Counted from the first letter of the stretch, positions 8,926 through 18,637 are shown. The stretch is 64,000 bases of DNA from Halogeometricum sp. S3BR5-2 (GCF_031624635.1 NZ_JAMQOQ010000003.1:186001-250000), one strand, 5' to 3'. Notes: generated by a model from the letters alone, not told the origin. Numbers and translations are program-made.

Positions 8926-9075
8926 ATGGCGGCGTGTGACCACTGCGGAACCCACGTCTCCGAACGCTTCGTCCGCGTCTTCGCGGACGAGTCGGGGACG
9001 GTCCGCGCCTGCCCGAACTGCTCGGCGAACGCCGGCCTCGCGGACGTGATGCGCGAACGCGCGCGGAAGGTCTGA
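8926..9075 (+). CDS. Small zinc-ribbon protein (DUF7563-like)
   Basis: A 49-residue ORF with ATG at 8926. It begins MAACDHCGTHVSERFVRVFA and continues with a VRACPNCSANAGL segment, so two CxxC knuckles are about 26 residues apart, a minimal zinc ribbon. The pattern matches a family of tiny haloarchaeal zinc-finger proteins (DUF7563-type, from memory). Codon use is typical of the genome. It could bind nucleic acid or a protein partner; no role is known. Confidence 0.75.
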   Translation: MAACDHCGTHVSERFVRVFADESGTVRACPNCSANAGLADVMRERARKV

Positions 9076-9079
9076 GGCC

Positions 9080-10204
9080 TCACCACCCCGTCTCTTCGAG
9101 CGCCTCGACCAGTCGGTCGACGTCCGTCTCGGTGTTTATCGCGTGCAGCGAGGCGCGGACCGACCCGTCGAGCGAGGGGATGGGCCTGACCACGATACCG
9201 TAGTCGTCTTTGAGCGTCCGCACCGTCGCTTCGGGGTCGTCGACCCGTACCGTCACGAGCCCCGACTCCGGTTCCTCGGGGCTCAGTAGCTTGTCGTTCG
9301 GAACGCCGTCCGTCAGCCTGTCCGCGAGACCGAGGAGGTGCGACTCCACGGCGTCGAGGCCGACGGACTTCATCGTCTCCATCGCCGTCTGGAGCGCCGC
9401 GTACGGCGCGAGGTTGGTCGTCCCAACCTCGAAGCGCGGCGCGCCGGTCTTGAGTTCGTAGCCGTCGGCGGAGGGGTCCTCGACGCTCCGATAGCTCACG
9501 TCCGTCGGTTCGAGGTCGTTCGCGGCCGACTCCGCGACGTAGAGGAAACCGCCGCCCCACGTCCCCAGCAGCCACTTGTGTCCGGCGGCGGCGACGGCGT
9601 CGGCGCCCCAGTCGGTCACGTCCAACGGGGAGTGGCCGGGCACCTGCACGGCGTCGACGAGGACGAACGCGCCCGCGTCGTGGGCCTCCTCGACCAACTC
9701 CGAGACGGGAAGGTACGTCCCGTAGTTCCACGTCAGCGCGCTGAGACAGACGAGTTTCGCGTCCTCGACGGCCTCCCGGTAGGCCTCGCGGTCGATGCGC
9801 CCCTCGTCGGTGGGGACGACGCGTACCTCGCAGCCCCGGCGTTCGAGCCGCGACCACGGGAGGACGCCCGCGGGGTGTTCGAGGTCGGTTCGGACGACGA
9901 CGTCGCCCGCCTCCCAGTCGAACGCGCCCGCGACGCGGGTGATGCCGTCGGCGGTGCTCTGCGTCAGCGCGATTTCGGTCTCCGCGGCGCCGAGGAAGTC
10001 CGCGACGGTTCCCCGAACCTCCTCGTAGAAGTCGAACGCGAACGGGTACGGCCCCTCCTCGCTCGCGGCGTCGTACTCGTGGCGCGCCAGCATCTCTTGG
10101 GCGCTCTCCACGACGGGCCGGGGGCTGGGTCCGCTCGCGCCCGTGTTCATGTAGCGCACGTCCTCGAAGACCGGGATAGAAGCCCTGAGTTCGCTCGGGT
10201 CCAT
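9080..10204 (-). CDS. Aminotransferase class V (cysteine desulfurase-like)
   Basis: A 374-residue PLP enzyme of fold type I. The PLP lysine is Lys210 in AAAGHKWLLGTWGGGF, with the cofactor Asp at 184 (VLVDAVQVPGHSPLDV). YMNTGASGPSPRPV and the LTQSTADGITRVA segment bind substrate and phosphate. There is no obvious catalytic Cys loop like that of NifS/IscS, so sulfur transfer from cysteine is not assured; amino-acid lyase or transaminase activity is possible. It stands alone, convergent with the small zinc-ribbon gene (4-base gap). Confidence 0.88.
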   Translation of the reverse strand: MDPSELRASIPVFEDVRYMNTGASGPSPRPVVESAQEMLARHEYDAASEEGPYPFAFDFYEEVRGTVADFLGAAETEIALTQSTADGITRVAGAFDWEAGDVVVRTDLEHPAGVLPWSRLERRGCEVRVVPTDEGRIDREAYREAVEDAKLVCLSALTWNYGTYLPVSELVEEAHDAGAFVLVDAVQVPGHSPLDVTDWGADAVAAAGHKWLLGTWGGGFLYVAESAANDLEPTDVSYRSVEDPSADGYELKTGAPRFEVGTTNLAPYAALQTAMETMKSVGLDAVESHLLGLADRLTDGVPNDKLLSPEEPESGLVTVRVDDPEATVRTLKDDYGIVVRPIPSLDGSVRASLHAINTETDVDRLVEALEETGW

Positions 10205-10285
10205 GCTACAGGCCTGCGGTTCCGGCTACCTATACTGTCGCATCGCGGCGGATGCTACGGGTGCGCGGACGCCGCGGGGACGGGG

Positions 10286-10537
10286 CTACGGCGGCGGCGG
10301 GCGTTTCGGTTCCTCCGGGTCTCCCCGCGAGACGAACAGGCGCCGCGGGAGGACGACGCCCCGAGCGAAGACGTAGCCGACGAGTCCGACGACGACGCAG
10401 ACGACGGACTCGGCCACGCCGAGCGGTCCGATGACGACGCGCCAGAGTATCAACGTCGAGACCGGCATCGCGACGGACAGCGATACATCTGCGAAGAAAG
10501 CGAGTAGAAACGCGAGCGGATGGGTCTGCGTCGGCAC
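10286..10537 (-). CDS. Small two-helix membrane protein
   Basis: An 83-residue protein from a GTG at 10537. Hydrophobic segments lie at about residues 8-30 and 38-60, followed by a basic/proline-rich cytoplasmic tail (RRLFVSRGDPEEPKRPPPP). This is a common layout for uncharacterised haloarchaeal membrane proteins. No motif gives a function. Confidence 0.55.
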   Translation of the reverse strand: MPTQTHPLAFLLAFFADVSLSVAMPVSTLILWRVVIGPLGVAESVVCVVVGLVGYVFARGVVLPRRLFVSRGDPEEPKRPPPP

Positions 10538-10620
10538 GGCGGTGGCTACTACCTTCGTTTCCGCTTATCAGTAATGAATCTCACGCTCGAGCGGTCGGCC
10601 GAGTCGAGAACGAAGGGCCG

Positions 10621-11652
10621 CTACTCGCCGACCCGCACCATCCCCTTCACCACGTCGGGTTCCGTCGCCCGTTCGAACGCCGCGGTGAGGTCCGACATCG
10701 GCATCTCGAAGTCGATAATTCGCTCGACGTCCACCGCGCCGCGTTCGAGGAGGGAGACGGCGTCGTCGTACGTGTTCCGGAAGCGGAACGACCCCTTGAA
10801 GTCGAGTTCCTTGTCGACTATCTCGTTGGTCTGGATCGGAATCTCGTCCTCGGCGGCGAGGCCGACGCAGACGACGGTGCCCCCGCGGCGCACCGCGTCG
10901 ACGGTCGATTTGACCGACTGCGCCGCGCCCGAGGCCTCGATGACCACGTCGACGCCCTCGCCGTCGGTGAACTCGTCGACGGTGTCGGTCAGCGACTCCT
11001 CGGCGACGTTCACCGTCGCCGTCGCGCCGTACTCCGCGGCGCGTTCGAGTTTCGTCTCCACCACGTCGGAGACGAGGACGGACCCCGCGCCGGCGGCGCG
11101 GGCCGCCTCGCCGACGAGCATTCCTATCGGACCTGCCCCGGAGACGAGCACGGAGTCGCCGAGTTCCACGTCGGCGCGCCGCGCCACGTGGATGGCTACG
11201 CTCAGTGGTTCGCAGAGCGCGCCCGCGCGCGTCGAGACGCTCTCGGGAAGCCCGTAGGCGAAGTCGGCGTCCCACGCGACGTACTCCGCGAACGCGCCGT
11301 GGTCCGGTGGGGTCGCCATGAACTCCACGTCGGGACAGAGGTTGTACTCGCCCGCGCGGCACCGCGCGCACTCGCCGCACGGGACGCCGGGTTCCAGCGT
11401 CACCTCGTCGCCCGGTTCGAACTCGGTCACGCCGTCGCCCACCGCGGCGACCTCGCCCGCGCTCTCGTGGCCGAGAATCAGGGGCTCCTCGACGACGTAG
11501 TCGCCGATGCGGCCGTGCTCGTAGTAGTGGATGTCGGACCCGCAGATGCCGACGTGAGTCACCCGGACGAGGATTTCGCCGGGCGCCGGGTCGGGGCGGT
11601 CGCGCTCTCGGTGCTCGAAGACGCCCGGTTCGGTGAGTTCCACGGTCTGCAT
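10621..11652 (-). CDS. Zinc-dependent polyol/alcohol dehydrogenase (MDR)
   Basis: A 343-residue medium-chain dehydrogenase of the sorbitol/xylitol/threonine dehydrogenase type. The start is the ATG at 11652 (MQTVELTEPGVF). Catalytic zinc ligands are Cys37 (GICGSDIHYYEHG), His62 and Glu63 (GHESAG). The structural zinc site is intact at Cys92, 95, 98 and 106 (PCGECARCRAGEYNLC). The Rossmann loop is VSGAGPIGMLVG. The HYYEHGRIG stretch favours polyol substrates such as sorbitol or xylitol. The reaction is NAD(P)-dependent oxidation of a secondary alcohol; the exact sugar alcohol is unknown. Confidence 0.9.
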   Translation of the reverse strand: MQTVELTEPGVFEHRERDRPDPAPGEILVRVTHVGICGSDIHYYEHGRIGDYVVEEPLILGHESAGEVAAVGDGVTEFEPGDEVTLEPGVPCGECARCRAGEYNLCPDVEFMATPPDHGAFAEYVAWDADFAYGLPESVSTRAGALCEPLSVAIHVARRADVELGDSVLVSGAGPIGMLVGEAARAAGAGSVLVSDVVETKLERAAEYGATATVNVAEESLTDTVDEFTDGEGVDVVIEASGAAQSVKSTVDAVRRGGTVVCVGLAAEDEIPIQTNEIVDKELDFKGSFRFRNTYDDAVSLLERGAVDVERIIDFEMPMSDLTAAFERATEPDVVKGMVRVGE

Positions 11653-11791
11653 GTCGCTCCCTCCGCGGCGGGCCGTCAAAAAACCGAACCCTGCCGAACG
11701 ATGTAAACTCGTGGTCCGGTTTCGCTGACCGTCGCTAATCACCGTGCCGAACACTTTAGCCCCCGCTCGCCCACGATTCGAACGGTCGACA

Positions 11792-13396
11792 ATGACAAAC
11801 CTGGCACAGGACGTGGCGGCGGCGGCGGAGGCGAACCCGGACCGAACGGCCGTGGGGTTCCGCGGGCAGGAGTGGAGTTACGAGGAACTGTGGGGGCTGA
11901 CCTCGCGGTTCGCCGCGGGACTGGCGGAACAGGGCGTCGAACCGGGCGACCGGGTCGCGGTGTACCTCCCGAACCTCCCGCAGTTCGTCACCGCGTTCCA
12001 CGGAACGCTCCACGCGGGCGGCATCGTCGTCCCGATGAACCCCCAGTACAAGGCGCGCGAGATATCGCACCTCCTGGCCGACAGTGAGGCGCGCGTCGTC
12101 GTCGCGCTCTCTGACCTCGTGCCGTTCGTGGAGTCCGTCCGCGAGGAGACGAGCGTCGAACGCGTCGTCAGCGTCGGCGGCGAGGCGGAGGGCGCGATAC
12201 CGTTCGAAGAGTTCCTCGCCGACGAGGGAGCGGACGTGGTCGAACGCGACGACGACGACGTGGCGGTCCAGCCGTACACCTCGGGGACGACGGGGCGGCC
12301 GAAGGGCGTCCTGCTCTCGCATCGCAACCTCGCGTGGGACGCGCGCGCGACGGCGAAACTGCTGCCCGACGGGGTGCGGGCGGACGACAAGTTCCTCGGC
12401 GTCCTCCCCCTCTTTCACATCTACGGGATGACGGTGACGATGCTCTCGACGCTGTTCGAGGGGGGGAGCTACTACCCGCTGCCGACGTGGGACGCCGAGG
12501 CGACGCTATCGCGCATCGAGGCCGAACAACTGACCGTCATGCACGGCGTGCCCGCGATGTTCAACGACCTCGTGAACTTCGAGGACGCAGACGACTACGA
12601 CGTCTCCTCGCTCCGCTTCGTCAACTCCGGCGGGAGCAGCCTCCCCATCGAGGTGATGGACCGCTTCGAGACGGTGTTCGACGTCGACCTGTACGAGGGG
12701 TACGGGCTGACGGAGACGAGTCCGGTGACGCACGCGAACCGGCCCGGCGAGCGGCGACCGGGGAGCATCGGGAAGCCCTTGGACGGCCTCGACGCGCGCA
12801 TCGTCGACGGCGAGTTCGAGGACGTCCCGCCCGTCGAGGAGGGGCCGGTCGACGAGGAGGCGGTCGACCTCAACGAGATAACGGGCGAACTCGTCGTCAG
12901 CGGACCGAACGTGATGCAGGGGTACTACGGCCTGCCCGAAGCGGACGAGGAGGCGTTCACCGAAGTCGACGGGAGACGGTGGTTCCACACCGGCGACATC
13001 GGCTACCGCGACGAGGACGACTACTACTTCGTCGTCGACCGCGCGAAGCACATGATCGTCACCGGCGGCTACAACGTCTACCCGCGGGAGGTGGAGGAAC
13101 TGCTGTTCGAGCACCCGCAGGTGGCCGACGCCGCCGTCGTCGGAATCCCGGACGACCGCCGCGGCGAGACGGTGAAGGCGTACGTCGTCCCCGTTCCGGA
13201 CGCGGACGTGACGCCCGGAGAGATCAGACAGTACTGCCTCGACAACCTCGCGGAGTACAAACACCCCCGCGAGGTCGAGTTCATCGACGAACTGCCGCGG
13301 ACGACGACCGGGAAGGTGCAGAAGTTCGAACTCCGGGAGCGGAGCGCGGGTGGGGCGGAGGACGGAGACGGCGGCGAGACGGAGGGCGAGCGATGA
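11792..13396 (+). CDS. AMP-dependent acyl-CoA synthetase
   Basis: Activates a carboxylic acid to its CoA thioester with ATP. The protein has 534 residues from the ATG at 11792. Core motifs are present in order: YTSGTTGRPKGVLLSHRNL (phosphate loop), YEGYGLTETSPVTH, HTGDIGYRDEDDYYFVVDR, GGYNVYPREVEE, and the C-terminal catalytic lysine in PRTTTGKVQKFELR. The stop overlaps the start of the acyl-CoA dehydrogenase gene (ATGA), so the two are co-translated: the ligand makes the CoA ester and the next enzyme oxidises it. Chain-length preference is unknown. Confidence 0.93.
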   Translation: MTNLAQDVAAAAEANPDRTAVGFRGQEWSYEELWGLTSRFAAGLAEQGVEPGDRVAVYLPNLPQFVTAFHGTLHAGGIVVPMNPQYKAREISHLLADSEARVVVALSDLVPFVESVREETSVERVVSVGGEAEGAIPFEEFLADEGADVVERDDDDVAVQPYTSGTTGRPKGVLLSHRNLAWDARATAKLLPDGVRADDKFLGVLPLFHIYGMTVTMLSTLFEGGSYYPLPTWDAEATLSRIEAEQLTVMHGVPAMFNDLVNFEDADDYDVSSLRFVNSGGSSLPIEVMDRFETVFDVDLYEGYGLTETSPVTHANRPGERRPGSIGKPLDGLDARIVDGEFEDVPPVEEGPVDEEAVDLNEITGELVVSGPNVMQGYYGLPEADEEAFTEVDGRRWFHTGDIGYRDEDDYYFVVDRAKHMIVTGGYNVYPREVEELLFEHPQVADAAVVGIPDDRRGETVKAYVVPVPDADVTPGEIRQYCLDNLAEYKHPREVEFIDELPRTTTGKVQKFELRERSAGGAEDGDGGETEGER

Positions 13397-14532
13397 ACTT
13401 TCAACTGAACGACGAGCAACGCGCCGTCCGCGAGGCGGTGCGCGAGTTCGGCGAGGAGGAGATTCGCCCCGTCGCGCGCGAACACGACGAGGAGAAGAAA
13501 TATCCCGCGGACCTCGTGCAGAAGGCGGCCAGATACGACCTCGTGGCGCCCGGCATCCCCGAGGAGTACGGCGGCGCCGGGATGGACGCGCTGACGGAGA
13601 TTCTCGTCACAGAAGAACTGTGGCGGGCCGACGCCGGCATCGGCAGCGCCATCGGGTCCCGCGGGTTCGGCACGTCGATGCTCCGGAAGTACGGCGACGA
13701 GTGGATGAAAGAGGAGTGGCTCCCGAAGGTGGCCGCCGGCGACGCCGCCACCTGTTCCTGCATCTCCGAACCGGCGCACGGGTCGAACGTGGCCGGGATA
13801 GAGACAAGAGCGGAGTCCGATGGCGACGAGTACGTCCTGAACGGCACGAAGATGTGGATAACGAACGGCACCGTCGCGGACGTGGCCGTCGTGATGGCCA
13901 AGACGACGCCCGACGCCGGTCACCGGAGGATTACGGCGTTCCTGGTCCCGACCGATGCCGAGGGGTTCGAGGCGACGAAGATAGACAACAAACTCGGCAT
14001 CCGCGCCTCCGACCTCGCCGAAATCGTCCTCGACGACGTGCGCGTGCCGGCGGAGAACGTCATCGGAGAGGTGGACGAGGGATTCTATCAGCTGATGGAC
14101 TTCTTCGCCGACGGGCGGACCCGTGTGGCGGCGCAGGCCGTCGGCGTCGCGCAGGCGGCGGTCGACGCCGCCGTCGACTACGCGAACGACCGCGAGCAGG
14201 GCGGACAGAAGATAGCCGAGTACCAGGCGATTCGCCACAAGGTGGCCGAGATGGCGACGAGCGTCGAGGCGGCGCGGTCGCTCACCTACCGCGCGGCGAC
14301 GGAGGTGGAAGCGGGCGACGACGACGCCGCGGCGCGGTTCGCCAGCATGGCGAAACTGTTCGCCAGCGAGCGAGCCGTCGAGGTGGCCGACGAGGGCCTG
14401 CAGGTCCACGGCGGCGCCGGGTACGTCACCGACCACCCGGCCGAGCGCTTCTACCGCGACGCCCGCATCACGAAGATATACGAGGGGACCAGCGAGATTC
14501 AGAAGAACATCATCTCCGACCGTGTGCTGTAG
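13393..14532 (+). CDS. Acyl-CoA dehydrogenase
   Basis: A 379-residue flavoenzyme introducing the alpha-beta double bond in acyl-CoA. It starts MNFQLNDEQRAVREAVREFG. FAD/substrate motifs are CSCISEPAHGSNVAGI, KMWITNGTVADVAVV and LQVHGGAGYVTDHPAERFYRD. The catalytic Glu is in KIYEGTSEIQKN near the C-terminus. It overlaps the acyl-CoA synthetase by four bases and is followed 63 bases later by an Lrp-like regulator on the same strand. Length is standard. Confidence 0.95.
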   Translation: MNFQLNDEQRAVREAVREFGEEEIRPVAREHDEEKKYPADLVQKAARYDLVAPGIPEEYGGAGMDALTEILVTEELWRADAGIGSAIGSRGFGTSMLRKYGDEWMKEEWLPKVAAGDAATCSCISEPAHGSNVAGIETRAESDGDEYVLNGTKMWITNGTVADVAVVMAKTTPDAGHRRITAFLVPTDAEGFEATKIDNKLGIRASDLAEIVLDDVRVPAENVIGEVDEGFYQLMDFFADGRTRVAAQAVGVAQAAVDAAVDYANDREQGGQKIAEYQAIRHKVAEMATSVEAARSLTYRAATEVEAGDDDAAARFASMAKLFASERAVEVADEGLQVHGGAGYVTDHPAERFYRDARITKIYEGTSEIQKNIISDRVL

Positions 14533-14595
14533 GGCGCTACGAGTCGGCGCCGCCGGAATCGACCGAAACCGACACGGCCGGAGGCGGGAATCACG

Positions 14596-15126
14596 GTGAC
14601 AGACATGGACCACGCCGACGACGCCCCCGACTGGACGTTCAAAGACCGCGACACGGTCATCCTGCGCGAGTTGGCCGCCGACCCGCAGCGCTCCTCGCGG
14701 GAACTGACGCGCATCCTCGCGGAGAAACACGACATCGAGGTGTCGCACGTCACCGTCTCGGAGACCATCCGGCGGATGCGCGAGGAGGGCGTCTTCCGCG
14801 AGGCCATCGTGCCGAACGAGGAGTACTACTCCTTTGCGCTGTTCGAGTTCAAGTTCGACCCCGAGCACTTCGCCGACGAGTGGCACGACGCGATGGTCAC
14901 CATCCGCGACGACCCGCACACGCTCTTTTACTTCCTCTCGGACGGCGAGTACCAGTGGAAGTCGGTGATGATGTTCGAGTCCTCGACGGCGCAGTCGAAG
15001 TGGATACACGAGTTCTACAAACACCACGGCAAGGTGGTCTCGAACCTCCGGAACACCGCCGTCCACAACGTCCTCAAGTTCAGCACCGACCCGGAACTGT
15101 TCGGCCGCCTGAACGCCGAGGAGTGA
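14596..15126 (+). CDS. Lrp/AsnC-like winged-helix regulator
   Basis: A 176-residue protein starting at GTG 14596, or at an ATG at 14605. The N-terminal HTH (DTVILRELAADPQRSSRELTRIL, then SHVTVSETIRRMREEGVF) is Lrp-like. The C-terminal half (FALFEFKFDPEHF, then HTLFYFLSDGEYQWKSVMMF) resembles a RAM-type effector domain. It sits just downstream of the acyl-CoA genes and probably regulates them. The ligand is unknown. Confidence 0.8.
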   Translation: MTDMDHADDAPDWTFKDRDTVILRELAADPQRSSRELTRILAEKHDIEVSHVTVSETIRRMREEGVFREAIVPNEEYYSFALFEFKFDPEHFADEWHDAMVTIRDDPHTLFYFLSDGEYQWKSVMMFESSTAQSKWIHEFYKHHGKVVSNLRNTAVHNVLKFSTDPELFGRLNAEE

Positions 15127-15164
15127 GGACGGGCGTCGGCCGCGGGGTCCGCCGCGTTCGCCGC

Positions 15165-16880
15165 TCAGTGCGGGTCGAATCCCCGGACGCGGTGCAGCGC
15201 CGCCTCGTACCCGGTGAGTCCGACGAGGACGCCGACGAGAACGACGGCGGCGGCGAGCGAGAACCTGAGAAGCGTCGGCGCCGCGGACGCGAGCGACGCG
15301 AACGGCGCGAGGAGCGCGTCGGCCAGTTCCGGCGCGCCGACGAGTAACGCGAGCGCACCCGACGGGACGAGGACGGCGGCGCCGTGCAGCAGCACCGCGC
15401 CCGTCCGCGGCGGGAGCACCTCGTCGCTCCGGGCGACGCTGACGCCCTCGAACCGGGGCATGTACGCGCCGACGGCGGCGCCGAGCGGTGCGGCGACGAG
15501 CGTCGCGAACGCCGCCGCGGCCGCCAGTCCGAGGGCGGCGAGCGGCGAGCGACCGCCCGCGAACGCCGCGAGCGCGGTCAGGACGGCGGCGACGGGCGCC
15601 CCGTAGACGACGCTCGGGAGGAGGACGCCGCGGACGAACTGCGTCGGCGTCACCGCGACGAGCGTCACCGGCAGGAGCGACCCCTCGTCGCCGAGGAAGT
15701 TCAGCGTCGTCGCCGCGCCGAAGACCCACGGGAGAAAGGCGGTCAGGAGGAACGGAAGCGCGCTCAGGAGTTCGGAGAGCGACCCGATGACGCCGACGAG
15801 CGACCCGGAGAAGATGAACAGCGGCGTCAGGAGGAAGGTGAGTCGCTTCGGGTCGCGGCGGGCGCGCAGGAGCGACATCTCGGCGACGCGGCGCGTCGGC
15901 AGGTCCGCGACGCCGGGGGCGACGAACGGCGAGACGGCGGCGGTCAGCCCGCGCCACTCGCCCGTTCCGGTTCCGGCTCCGGTCCCGCTCTCGATTTCAG
16001 TCTCGGGGTCGGTCACGGCGCGGTTCTCGTCGGCCTCTCCCCGGGACGTCGCCGACTCGTCTCCGAACCACAACCGTTCCGTCACCCGTTCGAGGAGGGC
16101 GCCGCCGAGAGTGAGGACGGAGAGCGACCCGACGCCGGCGACGGCGGCGCGGAGCGTCGACCCGACCAGGGGCGTCCCGACGGCCGCGAGGTCCGCGAAC
16201 CACCCGGACGGGAGCCATGCCAGCGACCCCCGGTCGAGGCCGACCAGTTCCGGCGCCTGCACGAGGAAGAACCCGCCCATGAGGACGAGAACCAAGGGCA
16301 CTCCGAGCGCCGTCTTGTGCCGCGCGACGAACGGCGAGGTGTCGAGCAGCAGCGCGATTCCGTAACCGACCAGCGACCCGACGATGACGGCGGTGAGCAC
16401 CGTCAGGAGGGCGACGGCGGGGACGACGAGGAGCGGCGAGAGGGCGCCGAACGCGTACGCCAGCAGCGCCGACGTGACGAGTATCGGGAGCGTGACGTAA
16501 CTGAGGAAGCGCAGCGTCTCGGCGAGTGCGAGGCCGAACGCGATGCTCCGCGTGGCGGCCGCGGTGAAGAGCAGCGACTCGGCCTCTGGGCGGGGGCGAG
16601 TCGAGACGACGCGCTGTGCGACGAGGTACGTGCCGAACAGCCAGAACATTCCCACCGTCCCTCGAAGGCCGTCGGAGACGGGCACCGAGTCGGCGGAGAC
16701 GAACCCGACGACCACCACGCCGAACAGCGCGAGCATCGCCGTCATGAACAGCGCACCGAAGACGGTGAGGACGAACCGTCCCGTGCTTTCCCGGAGGCCC
16801 CGGAACGACCGCCGGAACTCGAAACGACCGATGCGGACGGCGTTGCGCGCCCATCCGGGTTCGGACCGGCCCTCAGACAT
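15165..16880 (-). CDS. ABC-2 type transporter permease
   Basis: A 571-residue membrane protein with roughly twelve hydrophobic segments in two halves, separated by a soluble linker of about 100 residues rich in Glu, Thr and Gly. The N-terminus (RIGRFEFRRSFRGLRESTGRF) resembles permeases of haloarchaeal ABC-2 exporters. Its start overlaps the end of the ATPase gene by eight bases, so the two are translationally coupled and should form one exporter. Substrate unknown. Confidence 0.85.
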   Translation of the reverse strand: MSEGRSEPGWARNAVRIGRFEFRRSFRGLRESTGRFVLTVFGALFMTAMLALFGVVVVGFVSADSVPVSDGLRGTVGMFWLFGTYLVAQRVVSTRPRPEAESLLFTAAATRSIAFGLALAETLRFLSYVTLPILVTSALLAYAFGALSPLLVVPAVALLTVLTAVIVGSLVGYGIALLLDTSPFVARHKTALGVPLVLVLMGGFFLVQAPELVGLDRGSLAWLPSGWFADLAAVGTPLVGSTLRAAVAGVGSLSVLTLGGALLERVTERLWFGDESATSRGEADENRAVTDPETEIESGTGAGTGTGEWRGLTAAVSPFVAPGVADLPTRRVAEMSLLRARRDPKRLTFLLTPLFIFSGSLVGVIGSLSELLSALPFLLTAFLPWVFGAATTLNFLGDEGSLLPVTLVAVTPTQFVRGVLLPSVVYGAPVAAVLTALAAFAGGRSPLAALGLAAAAAFATLVAAPLGAAVGAYMPRFEGVSVARSDEVLPPRTGAVLLHGAAVLVPSGALALLVGAPELADALLAPFASLASAAPTLLRFSLAAAVVLVGVLVGLTGYEAALHRVRGFDPH

Positions 16881-17676
16881 CGAGCGTCGACTCCTCGTGC
16901 GGACCGTCGCCGTTCTCGGCGTCGTCGCTCCGGTCGCTCTCTGTCGGGTCCGCGTCCGTCACGTCGAGGAAGGCGTCTTCGAGCGTGCCGCCCTCCCCCT
17001 CCTCGGCGCGGGCGACGAGTTCGTCGGGCGACCCCTCGGCGACCAGCGACCCCTCGTAGAGGATGCCGACGGCGTCGGCCGCCTCCTCGACGACGGGTAG
17101 GATGTGCGTCGAGAGGAACACCGTGGTCCCCCCGTCGGCGAGTCGGCGGATGCGGTCGCGGAGCGTCCGGGCGGCGCGCGGGTCCAGCCCCGACGTCGGT
17201 TCGTCGAGAAACACCACCGCCGGGTCGTGCAGCACCGTCTGGGCGTACGCGACTTTCTGCCGCATCCCCTTCGAGAAGTCGTCGATGCGGTCGGAGGGGC
17301 CGACGTCGAGTCCGAGGTCCTCGAACAGTTCCTCTCCGCGTGCCCGGACCGCCTCGGCGTCGATGCCGCGGAGGCCGCCGACGTACTCTAACTGCTCGAA
17401 CGCCGTCGCCTGGTCGTACAGCGGCGGTTCCTCGGGCATGTAGCCGATTCGGGGGCGGAGGGCGGCGCGGTCGGTGACGGGCGCGCCGCCGACGGCGGCC
17501 GTGCCGGCGGTGGGTTTCGACAGGCCGGTGAGCATCCGCATCGTCGTGGTCTTCCCCGCGCCGTTCGGGCCGAGGAAGCCGTAGACGGTTCCCTCGGGGA
17601 CGGAGAGCGAGAGAGCGTCGACCGCGAGGGTATCGCCGTAGCGCTTCGTGAGGTCGGAGGCGTCGATAGCGGGCAT
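16873..17676 (-). CDS. ABC transporter ATP-binding protein
   Basis: A 267-residue ATPase from the ATG at 17676 (MPAIDASDLTKRYGD). Walker A is GPNGAGKTTTMR, the Q-loop region is IGYMPEEPPLYDQ, the signature appears as DFSKGMRQKVAYAQT (a variant of LSGGQ), Walker B is VVFLDEPTSGLDP, and the switch His is in FLSTHILP. This pattern is the ABC-2/DRA-type export subfamily. It is the first gene of a two-gene operon with the permease. The long frame upstream of the ATG is not family-like. Confidence 0.94.
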   Translation of the reverse strand: MPAIDASDLTKRYGDTLAVDALSLSVPEGTVYGFLGPNGAGKTTTMRMLTGLSKPTAGTAAVGGAPVTDRAALRPRIGYMPEEPPLYDQATAFEQLEYVGGLRGIDAEAVRARGEELFEDLGLDVGPSDRIDDFSKGMRQKVAYAQTVLHDPAVVFLDEPTSGLDPRAARTLRDRIRRLADGGTTVFLSTHILPVVEEAADAVGILYEGSLVAEGSPDELVARAEEGEGGTLEDAFLDVTDADPTESDRSDDAENGDGPHEESTLDV

Positions 17677-17818
17677 AGGAAGGCTCGGTTGCTCGGAGTA
17701 GACGGACGTGTCACTAATGTGTTGCGTCGCCGGGTTCACGGTGCCGGAGGTCGAATCGGGTCGCGATGCCCTCCACGACGACGAAACCGAATCGGACCCG
17801 AACGGTCGGTGACCGCGC

Positions 17819-18556
17819 GTGAACCTCGACGCGACGGCGGCGTTCGGCGTCGCGATGCTCGCTGTCGGCGTCATCGTCGTCGCCGTCAGCGCCCGCCATG
17901 CCCGGCGAACGCTCGGCCTCCTCGCCGCGGACGAACCGGGCGAGGAGGCGCCGCGAGTCGGCGAGCGAATCCGCATCGAGGGAACCGTCCGACAGACCGA
18001 CGACACAGTCACCGCCCCGTTCACCGGACGCGACTGCGTCGCCGTCGAGTTCGACGCGGAGGAGCGTCGACTCGGCGCGTACTATCTCCCGACGTGGGTC
18101 CGCGTGGGCGGCGGCCGGCGCCTGACCGGATTCGACGTCGACGCCGATGGGGCGGAGGGGGACGGGGGCGACGGCGAGTACCTCGTCTCCGGCGACGCGG
18201 TGGTCAGCCTCGACCGAACGGCGAGCGTCCGCGTGGGCGAGGGCGAGACGCCGCCGGCGGCGATTCGCGACTACCGGGCGGCGGAGGGGGCGACGGGCGC
18301 GGGCGGGCCGCGGGCGCCGGCGCCCCTCCGACGCCTCGGCGTCGGCCTCGGCGACCGGCGGTACCTCGAACGCCGTCTGGACCCGGGTGACCGCGTCACC
18401 GTCGTCGGACGGCGAGAGGAGGAGCGCATCGACCCCGCCGTCGTCTCGGACACGACGCCGCTTCGGACGGCGATACGGTTGGGTCGCCAGTCGCTCGTCG
18501 GCGTCGCCATCGGCGCGTTCGCCCTCGTTCTCGGGGGAGTTCTGGTGTTCGTCTGA
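17819..18556 (+). CDS. GIDE-like membrane protein without RING
   Basis: A 245-residue protein from GTG 17819 with a membrane helix at each end (about residues 8-27 and 225-245). Between them is a domain resembling the GIDE/BAM region of MUL1-type proteins: VGERIRIEGTVRQTDDTVTAPFTGRDCVAVEFDAEER (read in parts) and LVSGDAVVSLDRTASVRV. Eukaryotic relatives carry a RING E3 module; none is seen here. The domain faces one side of the membrane, and its function in archaea is unknown. Confidence 0.65.
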   Translation: MNLDATAAFGVAMLAVGVIVVAVSARHARRTLGLLAADEPGEEAPRVGERIRIEGTVRQTDDTVTAPFTGRDCVAVEFDAEERRLGAYYLPTWVRVGGGRRLTGFDVDADGAEGDGGDGEYLVSGDAVVSLDRTASVRVGEGETPPAAIRDYRAAEGATGAGGPRAPAPLRRLGVGLGDRRYLERRLDPGDRVTVVGRREEERIDPAVVSDTTPLRTAIRLGRQSLVGVAIGAFALVLGGVLVFV

Positions 18557-18637
18557 ACCGTTCCCGCCCGGCGGTGGGGCGCCGACGGATCGCTGGTCGT
18601 TCCTGTCAGACGAGAACGACCCGCACGATTTTCTAAA

